This document shows positions 42,943-52,408 of a stretch of 64,000 bases of DNA, piece after piece; the stretch's first letter is position 1, and every line of letters starts with the position of its first letter. Under the pieces are notes generated by a model. The model was not told the origin of the DNA, ran no database searches, and saw only the letters and a program-made list of their open reading frames with translations. The stretch is taken from positions 7,427,001 through 7,491,000 of the forward strand of contig NZ_WSRO01000002.1 in assembly GCF_009769735.1 (NCBI RefSeq), read 5' to 3'. Both the position numbers and the translations under genes were made by a program. Source of the DNA: Streptomyces sp. BA2. Lineage in GTDB: Bacteria; Actinomycetota; Actinomycetes; Streptomycetales; Streptomycetaceae.

Positions 42943-43995
42943 ATGGAACACACAGACATTGTCGTGATCGGTGGCGGCCAGTCGGGACTCGCCACCGCAT
43001 ACGCAGCGAAGAAGACAGGTCGCCGGGCCGTCGTCCTGGAGGCCGGGGGCGAAGCGACGGGCTCGTGGCGCCACTACTACGACAGCCTCACCCTCTTCTC
43101 GCCCGCCCGGTTCTCCTCCCTGCCCGGCGTACGAGTCGCTGGCGATCGTGAGCGATACCAGCGCCGGGACGAGGTGGTGGGGTATCTCAGGTCGTACGCC
43201 GACAGGCTTGGCGCCGACATCCGCTGCGGCCAGCGGGTGGCGAAGGTGTCCGTCGAAGGCCGTGATGCCCGGTTCATCGTGGCCACTGAGGACGGTCTTG
43301 AGGTCGGTTCGACGTACGTCATCGCCGCGACCGGCGGGTTCGGCAACCCCAGCATTCCCGAGCTGCCCGGTCTCGACGACTTCCCCGGCTCGGTCCGGCA
43401 TTCTTCCGACTATCGCGCGCCCGATGACTACGCCGGACAGCGCGTCATCGTCGTGGGCGCGGGCAACTCCGCCGTCCAGATCGCGGTCGAGCTGGCGAAG
43501 ACCGCTCGCGTGAGCCTTGCCTCTCGGGTGCCCGTGCGGTGGATCGACCAGCGGCCCCTCGGGCGCGATCTGCACTGGTGGCTTACCCGGACCGGCATCG
43601 ACAGTGCGCCGCTGGGGCGCTTCCTAGGGAAGAAGTCCATGCCCGTCATCGATGACGGCCGGTACCGGGCCGCACTCGACAGCGGCAACCCCGACCGCAG
43701 GCCGCTGTTCACGCGGCTCGACGGTGACACGGTCGTGTGGGCCGACGGCACCCGCGAGCGTGCGGATGCCGTCATCCTGGCGACGGGCTTCCGGCCGGAC
43801 GTCGCCTATCTCGCCGGGACCGGAGCCCTGGACGAGCGCGGAGCTCCGCTGCATCGCGCCGGTGTCTCGACCAGCGTTCCCGGTCTCGGGTACGTCGGTC
43901 TCGAGTATCAGCACAACAACGCCTCCGCCTCCCTGCGCGGTGTCGGGCGCGATGCGGCATACGTGCTGCGAAAGCTGGTCCGTGGCCGATCGTGA
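42943..43995 (+). CDS. arsO: ArsO-like flavin monooxygenase, copy 1
   Basis: This 350-residue flavoprotein starts at ATG 42943. It has an FAD site 'IVVIGGGQSGLATAYAAKKT', an NAD(P)H site 'RVIVVGAGNSAVQIAVELAK' and an 'ILATGFRPDVAYL' motif. The family is the trimethylamine/FMO-like NAD(P)H monooxygenase repeatedly found in Streptomyces ars clusters and named ArsO. Its chemistry on arsenic species is proposed rather than settled. The second copy at 62259 shares the layout. It is divergent from arsR copy 1 and followed by a strong bidirectional hairpin. Confidence 0.82.
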   Translation: MEHTDIVVIGGGQSGLATAYAAKKTGRRAVVLEAGGEATGSWRHYYDSLTLFSPARFSSLPGVRVAGDRERYQRRDEVVGYLRSYADRLGADIRCGQRVAKVSVEGRDARFIVATEDGLEVGSTYVIAATGGFGNPSIPELPGLDDFPGSVRHSSDYRAPDDYAGQRVIVVGAGNSAVQIAVELAKTARVSLASRVPVRWIDQRPLGRDLHWWLTRTGIDSAPLGRFLGKKSMPVIDDGRYRAALDSGNPDRRPLFTRLDGDTVVWADGTRERADAVILATGFRPDVAYLAGTGALDERGAPLHRAGVSTSVPGLGYVGLEYQHNNASASLRGVGRDAAYVLRKLVRGRS

Positions 43996-44040
43996 CCTGT
44001 CCGGCCCGCGCAGCCACGGAGGCTGCGGGGCCCGGACAGG
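43996..44040. terminator. bidirectional terminator hairpin
   Basis: CCTGTCCGGCCCGCGCAGCC (43996-44015) pairs almost perfectly with the segment ending at 44040, around a 5-nt loop. It lies between the convergent arsO and phoX stops and can serve both. Confidence 0.8.
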
Positions 44041-44051
44041 CACCTGAACTA

Positions 44052-46115
44052 CTAGCGGTGCTTCTCCTTCCACACCGTCACTACCGACGGACGGGGAATG
44101 GAGCCCGCCCCGTCCGGCCAGCGGGAGCCCGGCTTCTCGGCGCTGGCGCCGTCCACCTCGCCCGGGTGCTGGGCGGTGACCAGGATGCGGTCCTCGGTGA
44201 TGATGGGGCCGCAGGTCTCCGCGCCGACGGGCACGGTGAGGAACTGCTTCACGTGGCCGCGCTCGGATCCCTTGACCGGTACCGCGAACAGGCCGTCGTT
44301 CGAGCCGAGCGCACTGCCGTCGGTGGCGATCCACAGGTTGCCGTGGGCGTCGAAGGCGACGTTGTCGGGGCAGGAGATAGGGCTGACCTGTGACTTGTCG
44401 TAGCCCGCGAAGTACGTCGAGGGGTCATCGGGGTCACCGCAGACCAGCATCAGGCGCCAGCGGAAGGACGTGGACGCGGCGTCGGAGCGGCGCTCGTCCA
44501 GTTCCAGGATGTGGCCGTGCTTGTTGCCGTTGCGGGGATTGGCTTCGTCCGGGCCCGCCTTGCCGGCCTTGCCCCGGTCGGTGTTGTTGGTCAGGGCGAC
44601 GTAGACGCGGCCGGTGTGCGGGTGCGGCTCGACGTCCTCGGGACGGTCCATCTTCGTGGCGCCCGCCTTGTCGGCGGCCAGGCGTGTGAAGACGTACACC
44701 TCCTCGGCGCTCATGCCGGGCACGTGGGACTTGTTGCCGGTGGCGAGCGGGATCCACTCGCCGGAACCGTCGAACTCGCCGTCCTCCGGCAGCTTTCCGG
44801 TGCCGTCGATCTCGGCGTCCGGGCTGTCGCCGGTGAACTTGGCGACGTACAGGGTGCCTTCGTCGAGCAGGCGCAGGTTGTGTTCGCGGGCGGCGCGGCT
44901 GTCGCCCTTCTTGTACGTGTGCGTGGAGACGAACTTGTACAGGTAGTCGAAGCGTTCGTCGTCGCCCATGTAGAGGGCAACCCGGCCGTCGCGGGTCAGG
45001 CGCGGCTCCGCGGCCTCGTGTTTGAAGCGGCCGAGTGCCGTGCGTTTGCGAGGAGTTGAGGTCGGGTCGGTGGGGTCGATCTCGACGACCCAGCCGTGCC
45101 GGTTGGGCTCGTTGGGCTCCTTGCCGATGTCGAAGCGGTCGTCGAAACGCTCCCACTGGCGTCCGCTGGCTCCGGTGGGCAGGCCGTAACGCGCCAGGCG
45201 CTGCTTGGCGGTCGGGTCGGTAACGGCGGCGGCGTTGGCGAAGTACTGGTTGAAGTTCTCCTCGCCGGTCAGGACCGTGCCCCAGGGGGTGATGCCGCCG
45301 CCGCAGTTGTTCAGCGTGCCCAGGACGGTGCGACCGGTCGGGTCGGCGTGGGTCTTGAGCAGGTCGCTGCCTGCCGCCGGGCCGGTGAGGCGGATCGGGG
45401 TGGTGGCGGTGATGCGGCGGTTGAGGGGGTCCCCGACCACCGGCCACAGGCGGCCGGAGCGGTGGTCGGCGCGGACCAGGAGGACGGTCAGGCCGTGTGC
45501 GGCCCAGGCGATCTCGACGTGCGCGCGCGTCGGGTTGGCCGGGTCGTAGCCGAAGTGCATGATCTCTTCGCTGGTGTACTCGTGGTTGACCACGAGCAGC
45601 TGGTGGCCGCGGCGTCGGGGCGCGTCGAGCAGCGCCATGTAGTCGGCGTTGTAGCCGAACTGCTTCGCCTGGGCCTTGGCGTTTTGCTTGCGGGCATCGA
45701 AGCGGGGAGCGCCTGCGAGGACCGGGTCGCCCCAGCGGATGACGACCTGCTGCGCGTAGCCGGGCGGGATTGTCACGGCGTCCGCGGTGTTCGGTGCCAC
45801 CGGCTCGAAGTCCAAGCCACGGGGCGGACGTCCGCCGGAGGGATGGCCGTTCGCTGCGGCAGGGGCGGTGGCCGCTGCGCCAACCCCTGCTGCCAGCGTC
45901 ACCACACTCGCCGCTTTCAGGACGCCTCTGCGGGAGAGCACCCTCTGGACGACATCGCCGAAGTAGGGATTGAGCGAGCGATTGGGGGCCTCGTGTGCGC
46001 ACGCCTCACCGCAGCGATAGCGGCATGTCAGCGCGGACCGTGCGGTGTTGTGACCGTTGGGCAGCAGGGGCAGGTCGGCGGAACGGTCGGTGCGGCCGTC
46101 GGGCTGATCGAGCAC
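44052..46115 (-). CDS. phoX: PhoX-family secreted alkaline phosphatase
   Basis: This 687-residue protein starts at GTG 46115 behind a perfect GGAGG. Near residues 60-90 is a twin-arginine signal, 'LSRRGVLKAASVVTLAAGVG', so it is exported folded by Tat. The body matches PhoX/DUF839 proteins (for example 'LLVVNHEYTSEEIMHFGYD', 'NNCGGGITPWGTVLTGEENF', 'ALTNNTDRG'), calcium/iron-dependent phosphatases that release phosphate from organic esters outside the cell. A PHO-box-like repeat lies about 120 bp upstream of the start. It is divergent from pstS. Confidence 0.88.
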   Translation of the reverse strand: MLDQPDGRTDRSADLPLLPNGHNTARSALTCRYRCGEACAHEAPNRSLNPYFGDVVQRVLSRRGVLKAASVVTLAAGVGAAATAPAAANGHPSGGRPPRGLDFEPVAPNTADAVTIPPGYAQQVVIRWGDPVLAGAPRFDARKQNAKAQAKQFGYNADYMALLDAPRRRGHQLLVVNHEYTSEEIMHFGYDPANPTRAHVEIAWAAHGLTVLLVRADHRSGRLWPVVGDPLNRRITATTPIRLTGPAAGSDLLKTHADPTGRTVLGTLNNCGGGITPWGTVLTGEENFNQYFANAAAVTDPTAKQRLARYGLPTGASGRQWERFDDRFDIGKEPNEPNRHGWVVEIDPTDPTSTPRKRTALGRFKHEAAEPRLTRDGRVALYMGDDERFDYLYKFVSTHTYKKGDSRAAREHNLRLLDEGTLYVAKFTGDSPDAEIDGTGKLPEDGEFDGSGEWIPLATGNKSHVPGMSAEEVYVFTRLAADKAGATKMDRPEDVEPHPHTGRVYVALTNNTDRGKAGKAGPDEANPRNGNKHGHILELDERRSDAASTSFRWRLMLVCGDPDDPSTYFAGYDKSQVSPISCPDNVAFDAHGNLWIATDGSALGSNDGLFAVPVKGSERGHVKQFLTVPVGAETCGPIITEDRILVTAQHPGEVDGASAEKPGSRWPDGAGSIPRPSVVTVWKEKHR

Positions 46116-46233
46116 GAATCCTCCACGCGAAGAAGGGCGGGCAGAAGCCAGCCACCGGGAAGAGTCACCAGGAAGATAGGCGACTGTCGATCAATGACGC
46201 TAGGCGCGCGCCCCCCATGCGAGGAGGCGGAAG

Positions 46234-46251
46234 GGTGAACTCCGATCGAAC
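46234..46251 (-). promoter_or_regulatory. PHO box upstream of phoX
   Basis: On the minus strand GTTCGAT and GTTCACC are separated by 4 bp, the 11-bp-period direct repeat bound by PhoP in Streptomyces. It is orientated toward phoX. Confidence 0.6.
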
Positions 46252-46306
46252 TTGCCCCTCCGGGAAGCGAGTCGCCCCTCGCGGGCCGCACCTCCGCCCG
46301 TGCCGC

Positions 46307-46324
46307 GTTCAGTCAGCGTTCAGG
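46307..46324 (+). promoter_or_regulatory. PHO box upstream of pstS
   Basis: GTTCAGT (46307-46313) and GTTCAGG (46318-46324), 4 bp apart, form an 11-bp-period direct repeat on the plus strand, 212 bp ahead of pstS. A further GTTCACG half-site lies near 46405. Confidence 0.6.
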
Positions 46325-46535
46325 AGCATCCCCGGGCGACTCCGCCCCCGCGCGCCCACCTGTCACCTTGCATCATGATCGAACTATATAGATGACCCTC
46401 TATCGTTCACGCTTGAGGAGGCGCCCGTACACCCTTAGTTCATATAGGCCAGCTTCGATCCAAGGTGTCCGAACGGAGCGCGCTGCGCACCGATCCAAAT
46501 CGCCAGATCACCTGGCAGAACGAGGGTCGAGAGTC

Positions 46536-47513
46536 GTGAACATTCCCACTTCATTGCGCCGGGCCAAGGCTCCCTTGGCTCTGACGGCAGCTGTCCTGCT
46601 GGCCGCTAGCGCGTGCGGCGGTGCCGACGCGGGTTCCGGGGACGGTGACGGAGACAAGCTGGCCGGGACCATCAAGGTCGACGGGTCCAGCACGGTGGCC
46701 CCGCTGTCGACAGCGGCGGCCCAGCTCTTCCAGGCGGAGAACGCCGGGGTCAAGGTCACGGTCGGCACGTCCGGTACGGGCGGTGGCTTCGAGAAGTTCT
46801 GCAACGGCGAGACCGACATCTCCGACGCCTCCCGTGCGATCGAGGACGACGAGGAGGCGGCCTGCGAGAAGAAGGGCGTCAAGTTCGAGGAGTTCCAGGT
46901 CGCCAACGACGGGCTCGCCGTCGTGGTCAGCAAGGACAACGACTTCGCCGAGTGCCTCACGGTCGACCAGCTCAAGAAGATCTGGGAGCCGAAGTCCAAG
47001 GTCAAGAACTGGAATGAGGTCGACCCGAAGTTCCCGAACCAGAAGCTCGAACTCTTCGGCGCGGGCACCGACTCGGGCACCTTCGACTACTTCACCGAGG
47101 CCATCAACGGCGAGGAAGGTGCTTCCCGCACCGACTACAGCCCCAGTGAGGACGACAACGTCACCGTCCAGGGCGTCTCCGGTTCCAAGGGCGGCATGGG
47201 CTACTTCGGCCTCTCGTACTACGAGGAGAACAAGGACAAGCTCAAGGTCCTGAAGGTCGACGGCGGCGACGGCTGCGTCGAGCCCACCAAGCAGACCGTG
47301 CAGGACGCCAGTTACAAGCCGCTTTCCCGGCCGCTGTTCATCTACCCCAAGGCTTCCTCTCTGGACAAAAAGGAAGTCACGGCGTTCGTTGAGTACTACG
47401 TGGAGAACAACGCCGACATCGCCTCCAAGGCTCAGTTCGTCCCGCTCAACCCAGAGCAGGAGACGGAGCTGAAGAAGGACCTCGAGGCACTGCGGGAGCA
47501 GCGCAAGTCATGA
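46536..47513 (+). CDS. pstS: phosphate ABC transporter substrate-binding lipoprotein PstS
   Basis: This 325-residue protein starts at GTG 46536. Its lipoprotein signal (LRRAKAPLALTAAVLLAASA-C) puts the lipidated Cys around residue 28. The mature protein has the phosphate-binding 'IKVDGSSTVAPLSTAA' and 'TVGTSGTGGGFEKFCNGETD', then 'GAGTDSGTFDYFTEAI'. This is a different subfamily from the PstS typical of the Streptomyces housekeeping pst operon as I recall it, and from the partial one at the right edge. It heads pstSCAB, with a 4-nt overlap to pstC. Confidence 0.92.
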   Translation: MNIPTSLRRAKAPLALTAAVLLAASACGGADAGSGDGDGDKLAGTIKVDGSSTVAPLSTAAAQLFQAENAGVKVTVGTSGTGGGFEKFCNGETDISDASRAIEDDEEAACEKKGVKFEEFQVANDGLAVVVSKDNDFAECLTVDQLKKIWEPKSKVKNWNEVDPKFPNQKLELFGAGTDSGTFDYFTEAINGEEGASRTDYSPSEDDNVTVQGVSGSKGGMGYFGLSYYEENKDKLKVLKVDGGDGCVEPTKQTVQDASYKPLSRPLFIYPKASSLDKKEVTAFVEYYVENNADIASKAQFVPLNPEQETELKKDLEALREQRKS

Positions 47514-48460
47514 CGTCCCCACCTGTTGGGCGGCGGACCGCTTCAGGAAGCCCCGGCTTCCTGAAGCGGTCCCAGCCGCGTCACGGCGAGAAGGCCATCA
47601 AGGTCCTCCTGGTGGCCGCCTCCCTGGTCTCGGTGCTGACCACGGTCGGCATCGTCATCGCGCTGATCCCCCCGGCCGGAGAGTTCTTCGGCAAGGTGAA
47701 CTTCGGCGACTTCATCACCGGAACCGACTGGTCGCCGCTGTTCAAGCCGCCGTCCTTCGGCGTGCTCCCGCTGGTCGGCGGCACGCTGATGGTCACGCTC
47801 ATCGCGCTGCTCGTCGCGGTGCCGCTCGGTCTGGGCGCTGCGGTGTACTTGAGCGAGTACGCCAACCGCCGTGTCCGCACCGTCTTCAAGCCGGTGCTCG
47901 AGGTGCTCGCGGGTATCCCCACCGTCGTCTACGGCTTCTTCGCGCTCAAGGCCATCACCCCGATGCTCCAGGACTTCTGGCCCGGCGGTGAGGGGCCGCA
48001 GATCTTCAATGCCCTGGCCGCCGGCTTCGTCATGGGCATCATGATCATCCCGACGATCGCGTCGATGTCCGAGGACGCGATGAACGCGGTGCCCCGTGCC
48101 CTGCGCGACGGCGCCTTCGCGCTCGGCTCGTCCCGGATGCAGGTCTCCACCCGCGTCGTCTTCCCGGCCGCGCTGTCCGGGATCGTCGCCGCCGTCGTGC
48201 TCGGTATCTCCCGGGCGCTGGGTGAGACGATGATCGTCGCGATCGCGGCGGGCGGCCGGCCCAACCTGTCCTTCAACCCGCTTGAGGGCATGCAGACGAT
48301 GACCGCGTTCATCGCCGCGGCCGGCATCGGTGACCTGCCGACCGGCTCCACCGGCTACCAGACGATCTTCGCGGTGGGCTCCCTGCTCTTCGTGCTGACG
48401 CTGGTGATGAACCTGGTCAGCATTCGCCTGGTGCGCAAGTACCGGGAGGTGTACGAGTGA
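47510..48460 (+). CDS. pstC: phosphate ABC transporter permease PstC
   Basis: This 316-residue inner-membrane permease has about six helices. 'LLVAVPLGLGAAVYLSEYAN' and 'ALGETMIVAIAAGGRPNLSF' are the typical PstC loops (EAA-type motif). The start ATG 47510 overlaps the pstS stop (ATGA) and the stop overlaps pstA. It forms the channel with PstA. Confidence 0.94.
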   Translation: MTSPPVGRRTASGSPGFLKRSQPRHGEKAIKVLLVAASLVSVLTTVGIVIALIPPAGEFFGKVNFGDFITGTDWSPLFKPPSFGVLPLVGGTLMVTLIALLVAVPLGLGAAVYLSEYANRRVRTVFKPVLEVLAGIPTVVYGFFALKAITPMLQDFWPGGEGPQIFNALAAGFVMGIMIIPTIASMSEDAMNAVPRALRDGAFALGSSRMQVSTRVVFPAALSGIVAAVVLGISRALGETMIVAIAAGGRPNLSFNPLEGMQTMTAFIAAAGIGDLPTGSTGYQTIFAVGSLLFVLTLVMNLVSIRLVRKYREVYE

Positions 48461-49371
48461 TGAGCAAGGTCATGGATCGCGACATCAGTGTCGCGGACGT
48501 TCCGGAGCCGCCCCGCCTCAAGGGCAGTGGCACCCCGTGGCGTGAGCGGTTCTTCCACCTCAGCCTCCTGGCGTCGCTCGCCGTCGGCGTGGTCTTCCTG
48601 GCCGGGCTGCTGACCTATGTGGTCGTCGAGGGCTGGCCCCGGCTCGACTCCCGCCTCTGGTCGAACTTCCCCGACATCATCGACCCGACCAAGGGCGGCG
48701 CCCAGTCGGCGATCATGGGCACGATCTGGGTCATCGCGTTCACCGCCCTGTACTGCCTGCCGGTCGGCATCCTCACCGCGATCTACCTGGAGGAGTACGC
48801 CGATCCGGACCGCTGGTGGAACCGCGCGATCGAGATCAACATCCAGAACCTGGCCGCCGTCCCCTCCATCGTCTACGGCATCCTCGGGCTCGGCGTCATC
48901 TCCCGCGGCCTGGGCTTCGGGCAGACCGTCCTGACGGCGTCCCTGACGCTGTCGCTGCTCGTCCTGCCAGTTGTGATCATCTCCTCGCGGGAGGCGATCC
49001 GTGCCGTACCGCAGTCGATCCGCCAAGCATCTCTCGCTCTGGGCGCCACCCTGTGGCAGACCATCTGGCGCCAGGTTCTCCCGGCGGCCGTGCCTGGCAT
49101 GGCGACCGGCGCGATCCTCGCCCTGTCACGGGCGATCGGGGAAGCCGCCCCGCTGCTGCTGCTCGGCGGGCTGACGTTCATCACCTTCAACCCCACCGGC
49201 GTGGAGAGCCAGTTCACGGTGCTTCCGATCCAGATCTTCAACTGGATCAGCCAGTCGAGGGCCGAGTTCGTCTCGCTCGCCTCCGCCGCGATCGTCATCC
49301 TCCTGGTGATCCTCCTCGCGATGAACTCTTTCGCGATCTGGATCCGCAACCGCTACTCCCGCCAGTGGTGA
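48457..49371 (+). CDS. pstA: phosphate ABC transporter permease PstA
   Basis: This 304-residue permease starts at GTG 48457 (GTGATG; ATG 48460 is equivalent). It has about six helices, the motif '[20 protein letters not shown]' and a cytoplasmic EAA-like loop '[20 protein letters not shown]', '[16 protein letters not shown]'. It is coupled to pstC by a 4-nt overlap. Confidence 0.94.
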   Translation: MMSKVMDRDISVADVPEPPRLKGSGTPWRERFFHLSLLASLAVGVVFLAGLLTYVVVEGWPRLDSRLWSNFPDIIDPTKGGAQSAIMGTIWVIAFTALYCLPVGILTAIYLEEYADPDRWWNRAIEINIQNLAAVPSIVYGILGLGVISRGLGFGQTVLTASLTLSLLVLPVVIISSREAIRAVPQSIRQASLALGATLWQTIWRQVLPAAVPGMATGAILALSRAIGEAAPLLLLGGLTFITFNPTGVESQFTVLPIQIFNWISQSRAEFVSLASAAIVILLVILLAMNSFAIWIRNRYSRQW

Positions 49372-49433
49372 CCGCCATGAATCCAGCAACTGACCGCGGG
49401 GACACGACAGTTCCCGCTGACCAGGAGGCAGCC

Positions 49434-50285
49434 ATGACCTCTCCCTCCGACGCCACCGGCGGCGGCACCCGGACCCCGCAGGTCGCCTACCGTGAGGCGC
49501 GGGCCCTCACCAGCCCGGTCTTCGAGATCGGCAGCCTGTCCGTCTTCTACGGCGAGCACGAGGCCGTACGCGATGTGAACATGCACATCGGCCACCGCCA
49601 GATCACCGCGATGATCGGCCCCTCCGGCTGCGGCAAGTCGACCGTCTTGCGCTGCTTCAACCGCATGAACGACCTCATCCCCACCGCCCGCGTGGTGGGC
49701 AAGATGCGCTACCACACCGAGGATCTGTACGGCCGCGAGGTCGACCCCATCGAGGTCCGCCGCCGCATCGGCATGGTCTTCCAGAAGCCGAACCCGTTCC
49801 CCAAGTCGATCTACGACAACATCGCGTACGGGCCCCGGGTGGGCGGCTTCAAGGGCAATCTCGACGACCTGGTCGAGGAGACCCTCACCCACGCCGCCCT
49901 GTGGGACGAGGTCAAGGACAAGCTGAAGACCTCCGCGCTCGCCCTCTCCGGCGGCCAGCAGCAGCGGCTGTGCATCGCGCGCACCATCGCGGTGAAGCCC
50001 GAGGTGATCCTCATGGACGAGCCCTGCTCGGCCCTTGACCCGATCGCCACGGCCAAGATCGAGGACCTGATGGAGCGCCTCACGGAGGAGTTCACGATCA
50101 TTGTCGTCACGCACAACATGCAGCAGGCGGCGCGGGTTTCGCACCGTACGGCCTTCTTCACCGCGGACGTGGACGACAAGGGCGAACGGCACGGCAGGCT
50201 CGTCGAGTACGACGAGACGGCCCGCATCTTCTCCAACCCCTCCGACCAGCGCACCGAGGACTACATCTCCGGCCGCTTCGGCTGA
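49434..50285 (+). CDS. pstB: phosphate ABC transporter ATPase PstB
   Basis: This 283-residue ABC ATPase has Walker A '[20 protein letters not shown]', Q-loop '[12 protein letters not shown]', signature '[17 protein letters not shown]', Walker B '[13 protein letters not shown]' and switch His in '[13 protein letters not shown]'. I prefer ATG 49434 because of its strong AGGAGG at 5 nt; ATG 49377 upstream is in frame but has no such site. No phoU follows. Confidence 0.95.
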   Translation: MTSPSDATGGGTRTPQVAYREARALTSPVFEIGSLSVFYGEHEAVRDVNMHIGHRQITAMIGPSGCGKSTVLRCFNRMNDLIPTARVVGKMRYHTEDLYGREVDPIEVRRRIGMVFQKPNPFPKSIYDNIAYGPRVGGFKGNLDDLVEETLTHAALWDEVKDKLKTSALALSGGQQQRLCIARTIAVKPEVILMDEPCSALDPIATAKIEDLMERLTEEFTIIVVTHNMQQAARVSHRTAFFTADVDDKGERHGRLVEYDETARIFSNPSDQRTEDYISGRFG

Positions 50286-50339
50286 GAGCAGTCCCGAGTG
50301 GCGTCCCTTTGCGCACCAGTACGTGAAGGAGTATCTCGG

Positions 50340-51116
50340 GTGACTCCCGAATCACACCGGCCGCAGATCGCCGCCGTGCGCGGCGGTCCGGCCGACGACG
50401 CGCATCCCGACCTGCTGCTCGCCGAGCCCGACGAGGAGCTGGCCGCCGAGGCGCTGGCCCGCTTCGAGAACGCGGGCGTACGGACCGTCGTCTGTCACGA
50501 CGGCGCCGAGGCCCTCATGCAGGTCGGCACCCTCCACCCGCGCGCGGTGCTGCTCGGAGCCCCACTCCCGGTGGTCAACGCGGCGCGGGTGACCGAGCTG
50601 ATCGCTAGGCTTCACCCGGTGCCGGTCCTCGTGGGAGCCGGACCAGAGGGGGCCGAGGAGGCGACGGCCGCGGTGGCGGCCGGCGCTATCGCTTTCGTGG
50701 CCCGCCCCTACCGGGCAGAGGAGATCGTCCCGCTCCTCAAGTCGGACCGCGGGGGCGGTGACGACTCGGCCCGGCCTCTGGTGGTGGGTGACATAGAGCT
50801 TGATCCGGCGGGATTTCACGTCTATGTCCGCGGGCGCTCGCTGCAACTGCCGGTGCGGGAATTCATGCTGCTGCGGTATCTGATGGAGCACGCCAACCGG
50901 GTCGTCTCACGTGCGGAACTGACCCAGTCTCTGTGGGGAACGGACCACCTCGATAGCAACACCCTCACCGTCCACGTGCGGCGCGTGCGCCACAAATTGA
51001 TGGACGAGGGCGGAAGTTGCTGCACCATCGACGCGATCCGCGGCATGGGCTATCGCCTGGAGTGCCGGGCTGCGGGGAGCACGGCCGCGTCATCGCGCCC
51101 GATGCCCACCTCGTGA
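50340..51116 (+). CDS. OmpR-type response regulator with degenerate receiver
   Basis: This 258-residue protein starts at GTG 50340 (AAGGAG upstream). The C-terminal DNA-binding domain is canonical OmpR/PhoB: 'LQLPVREFMLLRYLMEHANR', 'VVSRAELTQSLWG' and 'NTLTVHVRRVRHKLMDEG'. The receiver keeps the fold (HPDLLLAEPDEELAAEALAR), but where the phosphorylated Asp should be it reads 'PRAVLLGAPLP', with Gly. No kinase gene is adjacent. It lies 54 bp after pstB in the same direction and may act on the pst/ars genes as a phosphorylation-independent regulator. Confidence 0.82.
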   Translation: MTPESHRPQIAAVRGGPADDAHPDLLLAEPDEELAAEALARFENAGVRTVVCHDGAEALMQVGTLHPRAVLLGAPLPVVNAARVTELIARLHPVPVLVGAGPEGAEEATAAVAAGAIAFVARPYRAEEIVPLLKSDRGGGDDSARPLVVGDIELDPAGFHVYVRGRSLQLPVREFMLLRYLMEHANRVVSRAELTQSLWGTDHLDSNTLTVHVRRVRHKLMDEGGSCCTIDAIRGMGYRLECRAAGSTAASSRPMPTS

Positions 51117-51177
51117 CTGGCAACGCCGGTCGACACAGAGAGGTGGCCACCAGTTGTCGGGCCCTGCGGGAGTGCTG

Positions 51178-52182
51178 TCAGAACCTGGTGTACCGGGCAG
51201 CCAGGCAGTCTTCACACAAGCCGAGATCGTCCTCTGAGGCGGGTATGTACGTGTTCAGGCAGTCGCTGCACTCGGCCAGTGCGTCGAAGTCTGTGCCACA
51301 CGAGAAGCACAGCGAGCGGCGTTCCTCGGGTGCCTGGACAACGCGCGCCCCGTCGACCAACAACGCGTGCTCACTACAGTTCGGGCACTGCTGAACGTTG
51401 CTGTCCATATTGACGTCGTAGGTCATCACGTAGTCGGTGAGCGCATGATTCGGGTCGTCCCAAGTGGTGTGGCAGAAGCGGCACGACAAGGCCTTGGGAC
51501 TCTCGCCGACCACGAGGGTGGCTTCGCCGCAGATGCAGCACTCCAGGGTGCGGTGCTGGTCGTCCTTTAGTTCGTCAGCCAGTCGCTTGAGGCGTGCGTC
51601 GATGAACGACTGGATTGTGCGGACCTTGTCTCCGACTTGGTTCAGATGGGTGCTGACCGAAGCGGTCTCTTCCCCGGACAGGGCAGGCAAGAGCTCGTCG
51701 TGCACGAACGCAATGAGGAAGTCCAGGACTTGGGCCGCGCGGCTCTCGACTGCACGGGCGTTCACTGTGAGGCCGTAGTGCTGGAGAGCATTACGCCAGT
51801 GGGACAGGATGGCCAAACTCTTGGCCGACTTGTCACCCACGGTCACGCCAGCGATGCCTCTGAGGCGGTCGATGGCGCCGGCAGTCGTGCAACTGTCGAA
51901 GTCGCCAGCCTCGAACTTCTTACGGATCGCGAGGCCGGGTTCCTTGACGACGAGGCTCCAGTGTTCGAGCTGAAGGCGGGCCTTGAGTAGGACCTCGGCC
52001 GCGGCTTGGAGGTGCAGGACGGCGTACTTCAGGTCTCGAGGGCCAGGCTGTTCGGCGGCAGTGAGGTGGTCGACGACGCTGAGAAGGTAGTCGACGCCGT
52101 TCTGTACCGGTGGGAAGTCCACCTCATGGGCGGATGGCGCCGCGGCGTTCGACTCGCTGCCCGGATGCGGGGTCGTCTGCAT
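51178..52182 (-). CDS. HEPN-like domain protein with three zinc ribbons
   Basis: I start this at ATG 52182 (AGGA 5 nt upstream), giving 334 residues; in-frame starts further upstream give an unconvincing N-terminus. Residues 25-165 are helical with 'LKYAVLHLQAAAEVLLKARL' and 'LAILSHWRNALQHYGL'. R130-N-A-L-Q-H135 fits the Rx4-6H motif of HEPN nucleases. Three CxxC...CxxC pairs follow: C215/C218-C234/C237, C266/C269-C292/C295 and C305/C308-C323/C326. HEPN proteins are often RNases in defence or stress systems, but function here is unknown. It is convergent with the response regulator. Confidence 0.6.
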   Translation of the reverse strand: MQTTPHPGSESNAAAPSAHEVDFPPVQNGVDYLLSVVDHLTAAEQPGPRDLKYAVLHLQAAAEVLLKARLQLEHWSLVVKEPGLAIRKKFEAGDFDSCTTAGAIDRLRGIAGVTVGDKSAKSLAILSHWRNALQHYGLTVNARAVESRAAQVLDFLIAFVHDELLPALSGEETASVSTHLNQVGDKVRTIQSFIDARLKRLADELKDDQHRTLECCICGEATLVVGESPKALSCRFCHTTWDDPNHALTDYVMTYDVNMDSNVQQCPNCSEHALLVDGARVVQAPEERRSLCFSCGTDFDALAECSDCLNTYIPASEDDLGLCEDCLAARYTRF

Positions 52183-52408
52183 GGTTCCTGTGCTGTCTGC
52201 GCTAGCTGTCAAGGTCTCAATCCCTACCGCACGGGGCTTCGCCCGTCCGCGACGGCGAGGGGCAACGTCGAGTCTGCCGCACTGCATCAAGCTGACGTAC
52301 AAGAGTTCCCCGGAGCATTTGTGACTCACGAACACGGATCCCTGACGGAAGCGCGTTCTCGCCGCCTCCGGCCTACTGGCTGCATGGCGACACCAGCCAT
52401 CGGCCGGT

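Larger units (their letters stand above)
46116..46535. promoter_or_regulatory. divergent phoX-pstS control region
   Basis: This 420-bp gap contains PHO-box-like direct repeats on both strands (listed separately) and an AT-richer stretch near 46373-46400. The 46392-46535 part is open in the pstS frame but has no signal-peptide sense and lies upstream of the better start. Confidence 0.6.
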
